Source: an uncultured Alistipes sp. (GTDB lineage Bacteria > Bacteroidota > Bacteroidia > Bacteroidales > Rikenellaceae). Taken from it: DNA of 12,218 nt. Under the pieces are notes generated by a model that ran no database searches, was not told the origin of the DNA, and was given only the letters and a program-made list of their open reading frames with translations. The position numbers were made by a program, and so were the translations under genes. Position 1 is the first letter of the stretch. Each line of letters starts with the position of its first letter. Location: assembly GCA_959604655.1 (NCBI GenBank), contig CAUHCL010000064.1:1-12218 (forward strand), read 5' to 3'. Positions 1-9,058 of the stretch are shown here, piece by piece.

Positions 1-204
1 TATGACCGCCAGATACGGATTGTCGCGCGTGTAGCATTTGAGGACCTTCTCGCGGCCTTCGTGCGTGACGAAGAAGGTCGCGGCGGCGTTGCCCGTGACG
101 TACATCGGTCGGCCGTCGCGGAGGTGCGGCCGCACGCCCTTCAGCGTCCGCCACACGGGATGCTCGCCTGCCAGGGCGTCTGCGATGTCGACTGTGGAGA
201 TCAT
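1..204 (-). CDS. Kinase-like protein, N-terminal fragment (runs off the window edge)
   Basis: An open frame begins with ATG at 204 on the minus strand and stays open for 68 codons to the window edge, so only the N-terminus is visible. It starts MISTVDIADALAGEHPVWRTL. Further on it contains YVTGNAAATFFVTHEG followed by EKVLKCYTRDNPYLAVI. The order 'GN-A-x-F-x-V ... K-x-L-K-C-Y' resembles the glycine-loop and first beta strands of protein-kinase-like folds. In that reading the Lys of LKCY would sit where kinases keep their ATP-binding lysine. Similar N-termini occur in Bacteroidales proteins annotated as kinase-like or WG-repeat proteins; I recall this and could not check it. There is no signal peptide. 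The gene lies beyond a terminator-like hairpin (242-269), so it is probably a separate transcription unit from slyD. The reading frame is well supported; the function is tentative. Confidence 0.6.
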   Translation of the reverse strand, partial: MISTVDIADALAGEHPVWRTLKGVRPHLRDGRPMYVTGNAAATFFVTHEGREKVLKCYTRDNPYLAVI

Positions 205-241
205 AGGTTTCTATATATTTTAAGGTATGGTATTCAAAGGA

Positions 242-269
242 ACGGAGCGCCGCTTGCGCGACGCTCCGT
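242..269 (-). terminator. Terminator-like hairpin downstream of slyD
   Basis: Read on the minus strand, ACGGAGCGTCGC pairs with GCGGCGCTCCGT around a GCAA loop. This gives 12 continuous pairs, one of them a G·U wobble, closed by a GNRA tetraloop. On the plus strand the wobble becomes a C/A mismatch and the loop is TTGC, so the structure suits minus-strand RNA. It lies 48 nt past the slyD stop and is followed by TTCCTTTG, a weak T-rich tail. It probably ends the nucleoside kinase-gcvP-slyD unit. The imperfect U-tract keeps confidence moderate. Confidence 0.55.
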
Positions 270-317
270 CAGTTGTCGGGCGCAGACCGCCCTTCTGCCG
301 ATCGACGGCCGACGCCG

Positions 318-881
318 TTAGTGGCATCCGCAGTCGTGGTGGTCGTCGCAGCCGCAACCCTCGTCGCCGCATCCGCCGCCGCAATCGCCTTCGCAGTCGT
401 GGCAGTGGCATCCGCCGTGCGATGCCAGGTCCTCGGGAGTGACGTCGCGGACCTCTACCACCTCCACGTCGAAATGAAGGGTCTTGCCCGCCATCGGGTG
501 GTTGAAGTCCATCTTCACCGTGTCGGCGCCGACCTCCTTCACCACGCCCATCATGCGGTTGCCCTGCGCGTCGCTCATGGGGATCTGGTTACCCACGGTG
601 AGCATATCCTCGGCCAGTTTGCCGTCTATGACGAATATGGTCTTGGGCAGATCCACCACGGCCTCGGCGATGATCTCGCCGTAACCGTCTTTGGGCTCAA
701 GGGTGAACGACACTTTCTCGCCGGGCTCCTTGCCCATGATGGCGCCTTCGAATTTGGGGAGCAGCATGCCCGTTCCGCATACGAATTGCAGGGGGCTGCC
801 CTCGCGCGACTGATCGGCTATCTTGCCATCCACGGTGAGAGTGTAGTTCACCGATACCATTTTGCTGTTTTCTACTTTCAT
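318..881 (-). CDS. slyD: FKBP-type peptidyl-prolyl isomerase, SlyD family, with His/Cys-rich metal-binding tail
   Basis: This 187-residue protein has the SlyD architecture. A split FKBP domain (about residues 1-70 and 120-150) starts with KMVSVNYTLTVDGKIAD and contains FEGAIMGKEPGEKVSF. An insert-in-flap chaperone domain lies at about 72-122 (DLPKTIFVIDGKLAEDM, then DAQGNRMMGVV). The last 33 residues are a Gly/Asp/His/Cys tail with nine cysteines (158, 160, 163, 167, 171, 176, 178, 184, 186) and six histidines (155, 159, 161, 181, 182, 187). By family knowledge SlyD catalyses prolyl isomerisation, acts as a cytoplasmic chaperone and binds Ni or Zn through such a tail, supporting metalloenzyme maturation. 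No hydrogenase or urease genes are visible here. It lies 143 bp downstream of gcvP on the same strand with no recognisable promoter between, so read-through from gcvP is likely. The gap carries repeat copy 1. Confidence 0.93.
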   Translation of the reverse strand: MKVENSKMVSVNYTLTVDGKIADQSREGSPLQFVCGTGMLLPKFEGAIMGKEPGEKVSFTLEPKDGYGEIIAEAVVDLPKTIFVIDGKLAEDMLTVGNQIPMSDAQGNRMMGVVKEVGADTVKMDFNHPMAGKTLHFDVEVVEVRDVTPEDLASHGGCHCHDCEGDCGGGCGDEGCGCDDHHDCGCH

Positions 882-920
882 AAAATAATCGTTGAATGTG
901 TGTTATCGTTTTCAGTGTTT

Positions 921-1018
921 CGGCATGGCGCAGCCATGTCGGCAGTTCGCCGCCACCCCGCGCGGCGGACTGCTTTCGCTTTACGCTCGCGCAGTTTCCG
1001 CCGCTGTCGGCGAACAGC
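921..1018 (+). repeat. Dispersed structured repeat, copy 1 (hairpin plus 80-bp palindromic core)
   Basis: The core at 939-1018 is nearly the same as 7110-7189. Both are 80 bp long, the first 36 positions share 34 identities and the last 11 are identical. The outer arms GTTCGCCG (945-952) and CGGCGAAC (1008-1015) are perfect inverted repeats. An inner stem pairs 962-973 with 991-1004, with a 2-nt bulge. The core is preceded by a 9-3-9 hairpin at 921-941 (CGGCATGGC, loop GCA, GCCATGTCG, one G·T wobble). The element ends 6 bp from the gcvP stop codon and has no T-run at either end, so it is not a simple terminator. It sits in the gap between gcvP and slyD, two genes that appear co-transcribed. 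Confidence 0.8.
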
Positions 1019-1024
1019 TATCCG

Positions 1025-3856
<2,832 letters not shown>

Positions 3857-3908
3857 GGTTTCCTGTTGCTTTAATATTTTGGTTTTCGTTTGTATCGGAG
3901 TCTGTCGT

Positions 3909-5579
3909 TCAGTATTTGAAGCTGCTGCCGCCTATGAACTCGCGCAGTATCGACGTGGGCGGTATCTCGTCGGGCGCTATGGGTATGAAGTTGTCGAGGA
4001 ACTTGAGCAGACGCTTCGCCTCGCCGTATTCGGGCATGGTGTCGGGCACTTCGCGCAGTATGGGCTCCACCTTCGAGCGCAGCACCGATATCTCGTAGAA
4101 CAGCGACGAGTTGAACATCACGTCGGCATTCTCCTGATAGGGGAATATGTGCCTCTCCTCGCCCCTGCGCACGCTGGGCCAGCGTTGCAGCGTGGCCGCG
4201 GCGTTGTGTCCGCGGGTGTAGTAGTCGCGCGTTAGGCGGCGCAGCAGACGGTTGTCGGTGGTGGCTATGCGGTTCATGTTGTCCATCGCTACCGAGGTGA
4301 GGCACGAGACGTAGATGCAGAACTTCTGTTCGCGCGGGATGCCCGGCGTCAGCGCGGGGTTGAGTCCGTGTATGCCCTCCATGATGAGTATCGACCGCTC
4401 GTCGAGCTTCAGCGGCGCGTCGTGCCATTTGCGGGTGCCCGTTATGAAGTCGTAGCGCGGTATGTCGACGCTCTCGCCCGCGAACAGCCGTTTCAGATCG
4501 CTCGCCAGCAGTTCGAGGTCGATGGCCTCCAGCGCCTCGAAATCGTATTCGCCGTTCTCGTCGCGCGGAGTCTTGTCGCGGTCGACGAAGTAGTCGTCGA
4601 GCGATATGAGCACGGGATCGAGCCCCAGGATGCGGAGCTGTATGCCCAGACGCTTGGCCGTGGTGGTCTTGCCGCTCGACGAGGGGCCCGAGATGAGCAC
4701 CATGCGCGTGCCGCGCGATATGTTGGCCTCGTCGATGCGGTCGGCTATGTCGGCTATCTTCTTCTCGTGGAAAGCCTCGGCCACCTTGATGAGTTCGCCG
4801 CCGTCGCCCGCCAGCACCTTCGAATTGAGGCGTCCGACGGTGGGCACTCCCATGATGTCGACCCACATGTGATATTCGTGGAATATGTCGAACATCTTGT
4901 CGAACTGCACGTTCGGGTCGAGGTGTATCGGGTCGCGGCGCGTGGGCAGCGCTATGTAGAATCCGTTGTAGTAGCGGCGTATGTCGAACAGGTGGACGTA
5001 GCCCGTGTCGGGCGCGAGGGCTCCGTAGAAGAATCCCACCATGTCGTCCAGCACGTAGAGGTCGCTGTAAAGCCGCGGGCGCGAGTTGAGCAGCGCTATC
5101 TTGTCGTCGAATCCGAAACGTTCGTAGATGGCGTTGATCTCCGAGGTGAGCATCTTGCGGCGCAGAATGGGGTGACGGCCGTCGATTATCAGCTGCATGC
5201 GTTCGCGCAGGGCGTCTATTTCGTGCTGCGAGAGTTCCTCGCCGTCGGTAAATTCGCAGTAGAAGCCGCTGCCGAGCGAGTTGCGGATGTAGAACTTACG
5301 CTCGGGGGCGATGTCGTGCACCGCCTTTTGCAGTATGAACGATATGGTGCGCTGGTATACGCGGTAGCCCTCGAAATGGGTGATGTCGATGAATTGTACC
5401 GTTAGGGGCTTGAAAATTTTGTAATTAAGCTCCTTGATGCGGTTGTTGACGTAGGCCGCCAGAAGCGGATAGGGACTCTCCACGCCGAGTATGCGTTGCA
5501 GTTCGAGCAGCGACGTACCCATCTCGACCTCGGCTTCCGAAGAGTTGTTGAGGCATATTACTTTAACTTTGTCCGGCAT
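3909..5579 (-). CDS. Nucleoside (uridine-type) kinase with N-terminal TGS and ThrRS-like domains
   Basis: This cytoplasmic kinase has 556 residues from the ATG at 5579. The N-terminus is a TGS-like fold (PDKVKVICLNNSSEAEVEMG). Next comes a region like the second additional domain of threonyl-tRNA synthetase (FIDITHFEGYRVYQRTISF and FYIRNSLGSGFYCEF). The C-terminal half is a P-loop kinase of the uridine kinase/phosphoribulokinase type, with Walker A GPSSSGKTT at residues 298-306, LDDYFVDRD near 327-335 and ILIMEGIHGLNP near 397-408. Proteins with this build are annotated as nucleoside or uridine kinases; a substrate cannot be read from sequence. I chose 5579 because the TGS strand begins directly after this Met and family members usually have very few residues before it. 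The ATG at 5612 would add 11 residues (MITFTHLKSTF) and leave only 37 bp for two divergent promoters. It probably heads the unit with gcvP and slyD. Confidence 0.88.
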   Translation of the reverse strand: MPDKVKVICLNNSSEAEVEMGTSLLELQRILGVESPYPLLAAYVNNRIKELNYKIFKPLTVQFIDITHFEGYRVYQRTISFILQKAVHDIAPERKFYIRNSLGSGFYCEFTDGEELSQHEIDALRERMQLIIDGRHPILRRKMLTSEINAIYERFGFDDKIALLNSRPRLYSDLYVLDDMVGFFYGALAPDTGYVHLFDIRRYYNGFYIALPTRRDPIHLDPNVQFDKMFDIFHEYHMWVDIMGVPTVGRLNSKVLAGDGGELIKVAEAFHEKKIADIADRIDEANISRGTRMVLISGPSSSGKTTTAKRLGIQLRILGLDPVLISLDDYFVDRDKTPRDENGEYDFEALEAIDLELLASDLKRLFAGESVDIPRYDFITGTRKWHDAPLKLDERSILIMEGIHGLNPALTPGIPREQKFCIYVSCLTSVAMDNMNRIATTDNRLLRRLTRDYYTRGHNAAATLQRWPSVRRGEERHIFPYQENADVMFNSSLFYEISVLRSKVEPILREVPDTMPEYGEAKRLLKFLDNFIPIAPDEIPPTSILREFIGGSSFKY

Positions 5580-5599
5580 AAATGTCGATTTGAGGTGTG

Positions 5600-5607
5600 T
5601 AAAGGTA
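5600..5607 (-). promoter_or_regulatory. Possible -7 element for the nucleoside kinase
   Basis: Read on the minus strand this is TACCTTTA, a 7/8 match to the Bacteroidetes -7 box TAnnTTTG. It lies 20 nt before the ATG at 5579, similar to the spacing seen at rlmN. No TTTG is found at the -33 position. If real, transcription would start downstream of the ATG at 5612, which would rule that start out. The evidence is weak. Confidence 0.3.
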
Positions 5608-5620
5608 ATCATTTTATTCG

Positions 5621-5628
5621 TAACTTTG
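5621..5628 (+). promoter_or_regulatory. -7 promoter element for the 5'-nucleotidase gene
   Basis: TAACTTTG is an exact match to the Bacteroidetes -7 consensus TAnnTTTG and lies 21 nt before the ATG at 5650. No TTTG was found at the usual -33 distance, so only the -7 half is supported. It sits inside the short divergent region shared with the nucleoside kinase. Confidence 0.6.
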
Positions 5629-5649
5629 GCGGCTGAAAAAAATTAAATC

Positions 5650-7086
5650 ATGAAAAAAACGGTCCTTTATACGCTTTTGTTCGCCGTTACGGTCGCGGCG
5701 GGTTACGCGGTGTGGTCGCGGTGCTTCGCCCGCCGCTCGCTGGTGATTCTGTCCACCACCGACGTGCACGCCAAAATCGACAATCTGCCCCGTCTGGCCT
5801 CGGCCGTGGCCATGTGTCGCGATACGGTGCCCACGCTGCTGGCCGACGCGGGCGACCGATGGACGGGCAATGCCTTCGTCGACATGGCCGAGGAACCCTG
5901 CCGCCCCGTGATCGACATGATGAACGACCTGGGCTACGACATAGCCACGCTGGGCAACCACGAGTTCGACCGCGGACAGGCATTTCTGGGCCGCATGAAT
6001 TCCGACGTGTGCCGTTTCGACATAGTGTGCGCCAACTGTCTGAGCGACACGGTGACCTTCCCGCAGCCCGAGCCTTACCGAATCATACGGCGCGGCGGCG
6101 TGCGGATCGGCGTGGTGGGCGTGGTGACCAACTACGACCACAACGACCATCCCGCGGGCAACGATGCCAATTTCGTCGGCCTGACCTTTCCCGATCCGCA
6201 GGACGCGGCCGCGAAGTACGCCGCCGAGCTGAAGGGGCGTTGCGACGTGCTGGTGCTGCTGTCGCACATGGGCGACGACATGGATGCCGAGCTGGCGCGC
6301 AAGTGCGACGATTACGACCTCATATTGTGCGGGCACACCCACAATGTGGTCGACACCTTGATAAACGGCACCTTGCTCGGACAGTCGGGCTACGGGGCCA
6401 AGCACGTGGGCGTGACGCGCATAGAGATGCGCGGCCGCCGAATCGTGGGGCTGGAGTACGATGCCGTGCCGCTGGCGGATTACGAGCCCGATCCCGATTT
6501 TATGCGGCGTGTGGCTGCCGTTTACGACAACGAGGCGCTCAACCGTCCGTTGGGCGAGTCGAAACGCATCCTGACCCGCGTGGGACTCGCGGCGTGGGAG
6601 ACCGACGCCATGCGTCGGCGCACGGATGCCGACGTGGCGTTCTACCACTACGGCGGCATACGCTTCGATTCGCTGCCCGACCGCGCCATAAGCACGGGGA
6701 TGATATTCAGCCTGGAACCCTTCTCGTCGAAACTCTGCACCATGGACATGACGCCCGAGCAGATGCGGCGCATGATAATCGCCAAGTACAACGACACCGA
6801 CAACCCCAAGGAGTCGCACCGCGTCGATCTCTTCTCCAACGTGCCTTACAACATCGTGACGGATGCCGACGGCGAGGCCCGCGACGTGGTTTTCGAAGGG
6901 CTTGTCGAGGGGCGGACCTATCGTGTGGTGATGGGCGACTACATGTACAATAATTATAAGGCCGTCGAGGCCGAGAATGCCGTGTGCGAGGATATCCTGC
7001 TCACCGAGGTGCTGATGGACGACCTGCGCGCCAACTCGCCGATCGACTATTCCAACGAGCGCGTGCAGAATATAGTGGGGAAGTAG
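5650..7086 (+). CDS. 5'-nucleotidase/2',3'-cyclic phosphodiesterase family metallophosphatase, N-terminally anchored or secreted
   Basis: The 478-residue protein has two domains. Residues 4-21 are a hydrophobic segment after MKK, a signal peptide or membrane anchor; there is no lipobox cysteine directly after it. The calcineurin-like metallophosphatase domain (about 31-270) shows all the metal motifs: STTDVHAK (Asp38, His40), DAGDRWTGN (Asp69), LGNHEFDRG (Asn103, His104), LLSHMGDD (His206) and CGHTHN (228-232). The C-terminal 5'-nucleotidase substrate domain (about 295-455) includes FYHYGGIRFD and SLEPFSSKL, where aromatic residues normally clamp the base. Such enzymes act outside the cytoplasm on nucleotides, UDP-sugars or cyclic nucleotides to release nucleosides for uptake; the exact substrate is not determinable. 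It faces the nucleoside kinase divergently and converges on rsmG. Repeat copy 2 begins 5 bp past its stop. Confidence 0.92.
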   Translation: MKKTVLYTLLFAVTVAAGYAVWSRCFARRSLVILSTTDVHAKIDNLPRLASAVAMCRDTVPTLLADAGDRWTGNAFVDMAEEPCRPVIDMMNDLGYDIATLGNHEFDRGQAFLGRMNSDVCRFDIVCANCLSDTVTFPQPEPYRIIRRGGVRIGVVGVVTNYDHNDHPAGNDANFVGLTFPDPQDAAAKYAAELKGRCDVLVLLSHMGDDMDAELARKCDDYDLILCGHTHNVVDTLINGTLLGQSGYGAKHVGVTRIEMRGRRIVGLEYDAVPLADYEPDPDFMRRVAAVYDNEALNRPLGESKRILTRVGLAAWETDAMRRRTDADVAFYHYGGIRFDSLPDRAISTGMIFSLEPFSSKLCTMDMTPEQMRRMIIAKYNDTDNPKESHRVDLFSNVPYNIVTDADGEARDVVFEGLVEGRTYRVVMGDYMYNNYKAVEAENAVCEDILLTEVLMDDLRANSPIDYSNERVQNIVGK

Positions 7087-7091
7087 TATTT

Positions 7092-7189
7092 CGATATCGC
7101 TACGCGATATCGGCAGTTCGCCGCCGCCCCACGCGGCGGACTGCTGCTCGCTTCTCGCTCGCGCATTCCGACCGCCGACGGCGAACAGC
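7092..7189 (+). repeat. Dispersed structured repeat, copy 2 (hairpin plus 80-bp palindromic core)
   Basis: This is the second copy of the element at 921-1018, with the same length and orientation. A perfect hairpin at 7092-7112 (CGATATCGC, loop TAC, GCGATATCG) is followed by the core at 7110-7189. The outer arms GTTCGCCG (7116-7123) and CGGCGAAC (7179-7186) are perfect, and the inner arms CGGCGG (7134-7139) and CCGCCG (7172-7177) are kept. The flank AGTATTTCG (7085-7093) also matches AGTGTTTCG at 914-922. It fills most of the convergent gap between the nucleotidase and rsmG. No T-run follows on either strand, so it is a poor intrinsic terminator candidate, although its placement at gene ends resembles REP/BIME elements. 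Confidence 0.8.
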
Positions 7190-7213
7190 CTTCATGGCTG
7201 CGTCTGCCCGTCG

Positions 7214-7837
7214 CTACATGGCCGTATAGACCACCTTCTTGGTCTCGAAAAACTCTTCCTCGAAGAACTCCGATATGGGGTATTCGCGCCACTTCATGCG
7301 CGTGGCTGCGAGTTCGGCCTCAAGGTCGCCGCCCTTGAGATAGAGTATGCCGTTGTCGAGCGTGCCGCGGCGGCCGCGTTCGATCTTGCCGCGCACCCAT
7401 TTGACGAATGCGGGCATCTCGGTCACGGCGCGCGATACCGCGTAGTCGAACTTCTCGCCGATCTGCTCGACGCGTACGTTGCGGGCGTCGACGTTGTCTA
7501 TTCCTGCTCCCTCGCACACTCCGCGCACCACGGTTATCTTCTTGCCGATGGAGTCGGCCGCCGTGAAATGCGCCTCGGGGAACATTATGGCCAGCGGCAC
7601 GCTCGGGAATCCGCCGCCGCACCCTACGTCGAGAATGCGCGCCCCCGCCTCGAAGCGGCACACCTTGGCTATGGCCAGCGAGTGTAGCACGTGGCGCAGG
7701 TAGAGCTGGTCGAAATCCTTGCGCGAGACGACGTTGATCTTGGCGTTCCAGTCGGCGTAGAGCCCGTAGAGCGCCTCGTACTGCGTGCGCTGCCGCTCGG
7801 TCAGATCGGGAAAATATTTCGTTATAATCGAAATCAT
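7214..7837 (-). CDS. rsmG: 16S rRNA (guanine(527)-N(7))-methyltransferase RsmG
   Basis: The 207-residue protein is a class I SAM-dependent methyltransferase that methylates N7 of G527 in 16S rRNA, near the decoding site. The N-terminus has the family pattern YEALYGLYADWNAKINVVSR followed by LYLRHVLHSL. The SAM-binding motif I is ARILDVGCGGGFPSVPLA (about 66-82), with the acidic strand-2 residue in FTAADSIGKK. AVSRAV at 133-138 and LYLKGGD at 165-171 are the later family motifs. The length fits family members of about 205-215 residues. It begins 13 bp after the rlmN stop, so both genes are almost certainly one transcript from the promoter at 8920-8951. Pairing the two puts two rRNA methyltransferases under one promoter. 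Loss of RsmG is linked to low-level streptomycin resistance in other bacteria. Confidence 0.97.
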   Translation of the reverse strand: MISIITKYFPDLTERQRTQYEALYGLYADWNAKINVVSRKDFDQLYLRHVLHSLAIAKVCRFEAGARILDVGCGGGFPSVPLAIMFPEAHFTAADSIGKKITVVRGVCEGAGIDNVDARNVRVEQIGEKFDYAVSRAVTEMPAFVKWVRGKIERGRRGTLDNGILYLKGGDLEAELAATRMKWREYPISEFFEEEFFETKKVVYTAM

Positions 7838-7850
7838 GTTCGCTGAATTT

Positions 7851-8897
7851 TTATGAATCCTCGCCCTTGCGCTGCCTCTCGGCCGTCGACAGCAGTCCGC
7901 AGGCGGCCTGAATGTCCTCGCCGCGCGAGGCGCGTATGGTGGTCTGTATGCCGCGCGCGGTGAGCGTGTCGCGGAAGGCGCGCATCCTATCCTCCGAGGG
8001 CGAGAAGTAGGGCGAGTCGGGGATCTTGTGGAACCGTATGAGGTTGATGCGGCACTTTATCCCGTCCAGCAGGCGGCACAGCTCCTTTATGTGGGCGGGG
8101 GAGTCGTTGAGCCCCTCCATCAGTATGTATTCGAACGACACGCGGCGCTGGCCTGTGAAGTCGTGGCGGCGCAGTATGTCGGCCACTTCGCGTATGGGAT
8201 AGGCGTTTTCTATGGGCATTATTTCGGCCCGTTGGTCGTGGAACGGATTGTGGAGGCTCACGGCTATGTGCACCTTCGTCTCGTCGAGCAGTCGCGGCAA
8301 GTCGCGCGCCACGCCTGCCGTCGACACCGTTATGCGCGTGGGCGACCACGCCATGCCCCACGGGGCGGTGACGGTCTCTATGGCCGCCAGCAGATTGTCG
8401 GTGTTGTCCAGCGGTTCGCCCATGCCCATGAATACCAGATTGGTGAGCCGCCCGCTCTCGGGCACCGACAGAATCTGGTTGACTATCTCGGCGGCCGAGA
8501 GCGAGTGCTGCAAACCCTGCCGTCCCGTGGCGCAGAAGCGGCAGCCCATGCGGCACCCCGCCTGCGACGACACGCACAGCGTGGCGCGCTCGCCGTCGGG
8601 TATGTACGCCGACTCGATGAACGCCCCATGCGACGTGCGGAACAGATATTTCTTGGTGCCGTCGGCCGATACCGTCTCGCGCAGCGGCGCTTCAGCCCCC
8701 ACGGCGTACTTCTCGGCCAGACGCGCGCGTGCCGCGAGCGACAGATCGGTCATCTGCGCGAAATCGGTTGCCCGACGCACGTAGAGGTGGCGGGCGATCT
8801 GCCCTGCGGCGAAGCGCGGCAGCCCCTCGGCGGCGCATATCTCCCGCAGCTGCGCGGGGTTCTTTCCGTAAAGAGGTTCTATGGCGGTATCCTGCAT
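7851..8897 (-). CDS. rlmN: Dual-specificity 23S rRNA (A2503-C2)/tRNA methyltransferase RlmN, radical SAM
   Basis: The 348-residue radical SAM enzyme methylates C2 of A2503 in the peptidyl-transferase centre and, in E. coli, A37 of some tRNAs. The iron-sulfur cluster motif CRMGCRFC provides Cys115, Cys119 and Cys122. The two mechanistic cysteines are also present: Cys108 in ATLCVSSQ and Cys333 in QAACGLLS, which becomes methylated and carries the methylene in the known mechanism. Other family signatures are NLVFMGMGEPLDN, ITVSTAGV and HIAVSLHNP (family S-adenosyl contacts). The N-terminal accessory domain (LYGKNPAQLREICAAEGLPR) is intact. The start at 8897 lies 22 nt after a consensus promoter. 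The family includes the resistance enzyme Cfr, but the sequence and its setting beside rsmG fit housekeeping RlmN. Confidence 0.97.
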   Translation of the reverse strand: MQDTAIEPLYGKNPAQLREICAAEGLPRFAAGQIARHLYVRRATDFAQMTDLSLAARARLAEKYAVGAEAPLRETVSADGTKKYLFRTSHGAFIESAYIPDGERATLCVSSQAGCRMGCRFCATGRQGLQHSLSAAEIVNQILSVPESGRLTNLVFMGMGEPLDNTDNLLAAIETVTAPWGMAWSPTRITVSTAGVARDLPRLLDETKVHIAVSLHNPFHDQRAEIMPIENAYPIREVADILRRHDFTGQRRVSFEYILMEGLNDSPAHIKELCRLLDGIKCRINLIRFHKIPDSPYFSPSEDRMRAFRDTLTARGIQTTIRASRGEDIQAACGLLSTAERQRKGEDS

Positions 8898-8919
8898 TTC
8901 CCGAGTTTACTTGTCGTTG

Positions 8920-8951
8920 CAAAAGTACGAAAAAATCTCCCTATCCGCAAA
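8920..8951 (-). promoter_or_regulatory. Bacteroidetes housekeeping promoter for rlmN-rsmG
   Basis: Read on the minus strand, TTTG (8951-8948), a 20-bp spacer and TACTTTTG (8927-8920) match the Bacteroidetes primary-sigma consensus TTTG, about 20 bp, TAnnTTTG at every fixed position. Initiation is expected near 8913, leaving a leader of about 16 nt before the rlmN ATG at 8897. This is the strongest promoter match in the window. Confidence 0.85.
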
Positions 8952-9000
8952 AATGCCGCGCCGCTTCCGAGTGCCCGCCGCCGACGTCGAAACCGCCTCG

Positions 9001-9050
9001 AATCCGAAAAAAATGCAGATTTTTATCATCGGCGCATTCTTTTTCGGATT
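9001..9050. repeat. 16-bp inverted repeat upstream of tonB
   Basis: AATCCGAAAAAAATGC (9001-9016) is the reverse complement of GCATTCTTTTTCGGATT (9034-9050) apart from one bulged base (C9039), with a 17-nt loop. It ends 8 bp before the candidate tonB -7 box at 9059 and therefore covers the -33 area. A direct repeat, GATTTTTATCAT (9018-9029) and GATTTTTATGAT (9047-9058), overlaps it. It may be an operator-like site, or a hairpin blocking upstream transcription, since five T's (9049-9053) follow. Its role is unknown. Confidence 0.6.
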
Positions 9051-9058
9051 TTTATGAT

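Noticed and set aside
205..260. Promoter for the left-edge gene (TTTG at 236-233 on the minus strand with TATATAGA or TATAGAAA downstream)
   Set aside because: The -7 part matches the consensus poorly and would leave almost no leader before the ATG at 204.
5614..6819. A 401-codon minus-strand frame opposite the nucleotidase
   Set aside because: The plus-strand frame carries all the metallophosphatase motifs; the antisense product is an Arg/His/Val-rich shadow.
7186..7200. Small hairpin CAGCC-TTCAT-GGCTG after repeat copy 2
   Set aside because: The 5-bp stem has no T-run and no counterpart after copy 1, so it is not a supported terminator or part of the repeat.
7851..8897. Possible Cfr-type resistance methyltransferase
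   Set aside because: Length, motifs and operon with rsmG fit the housekeeping RlmN; there is no mobile context.
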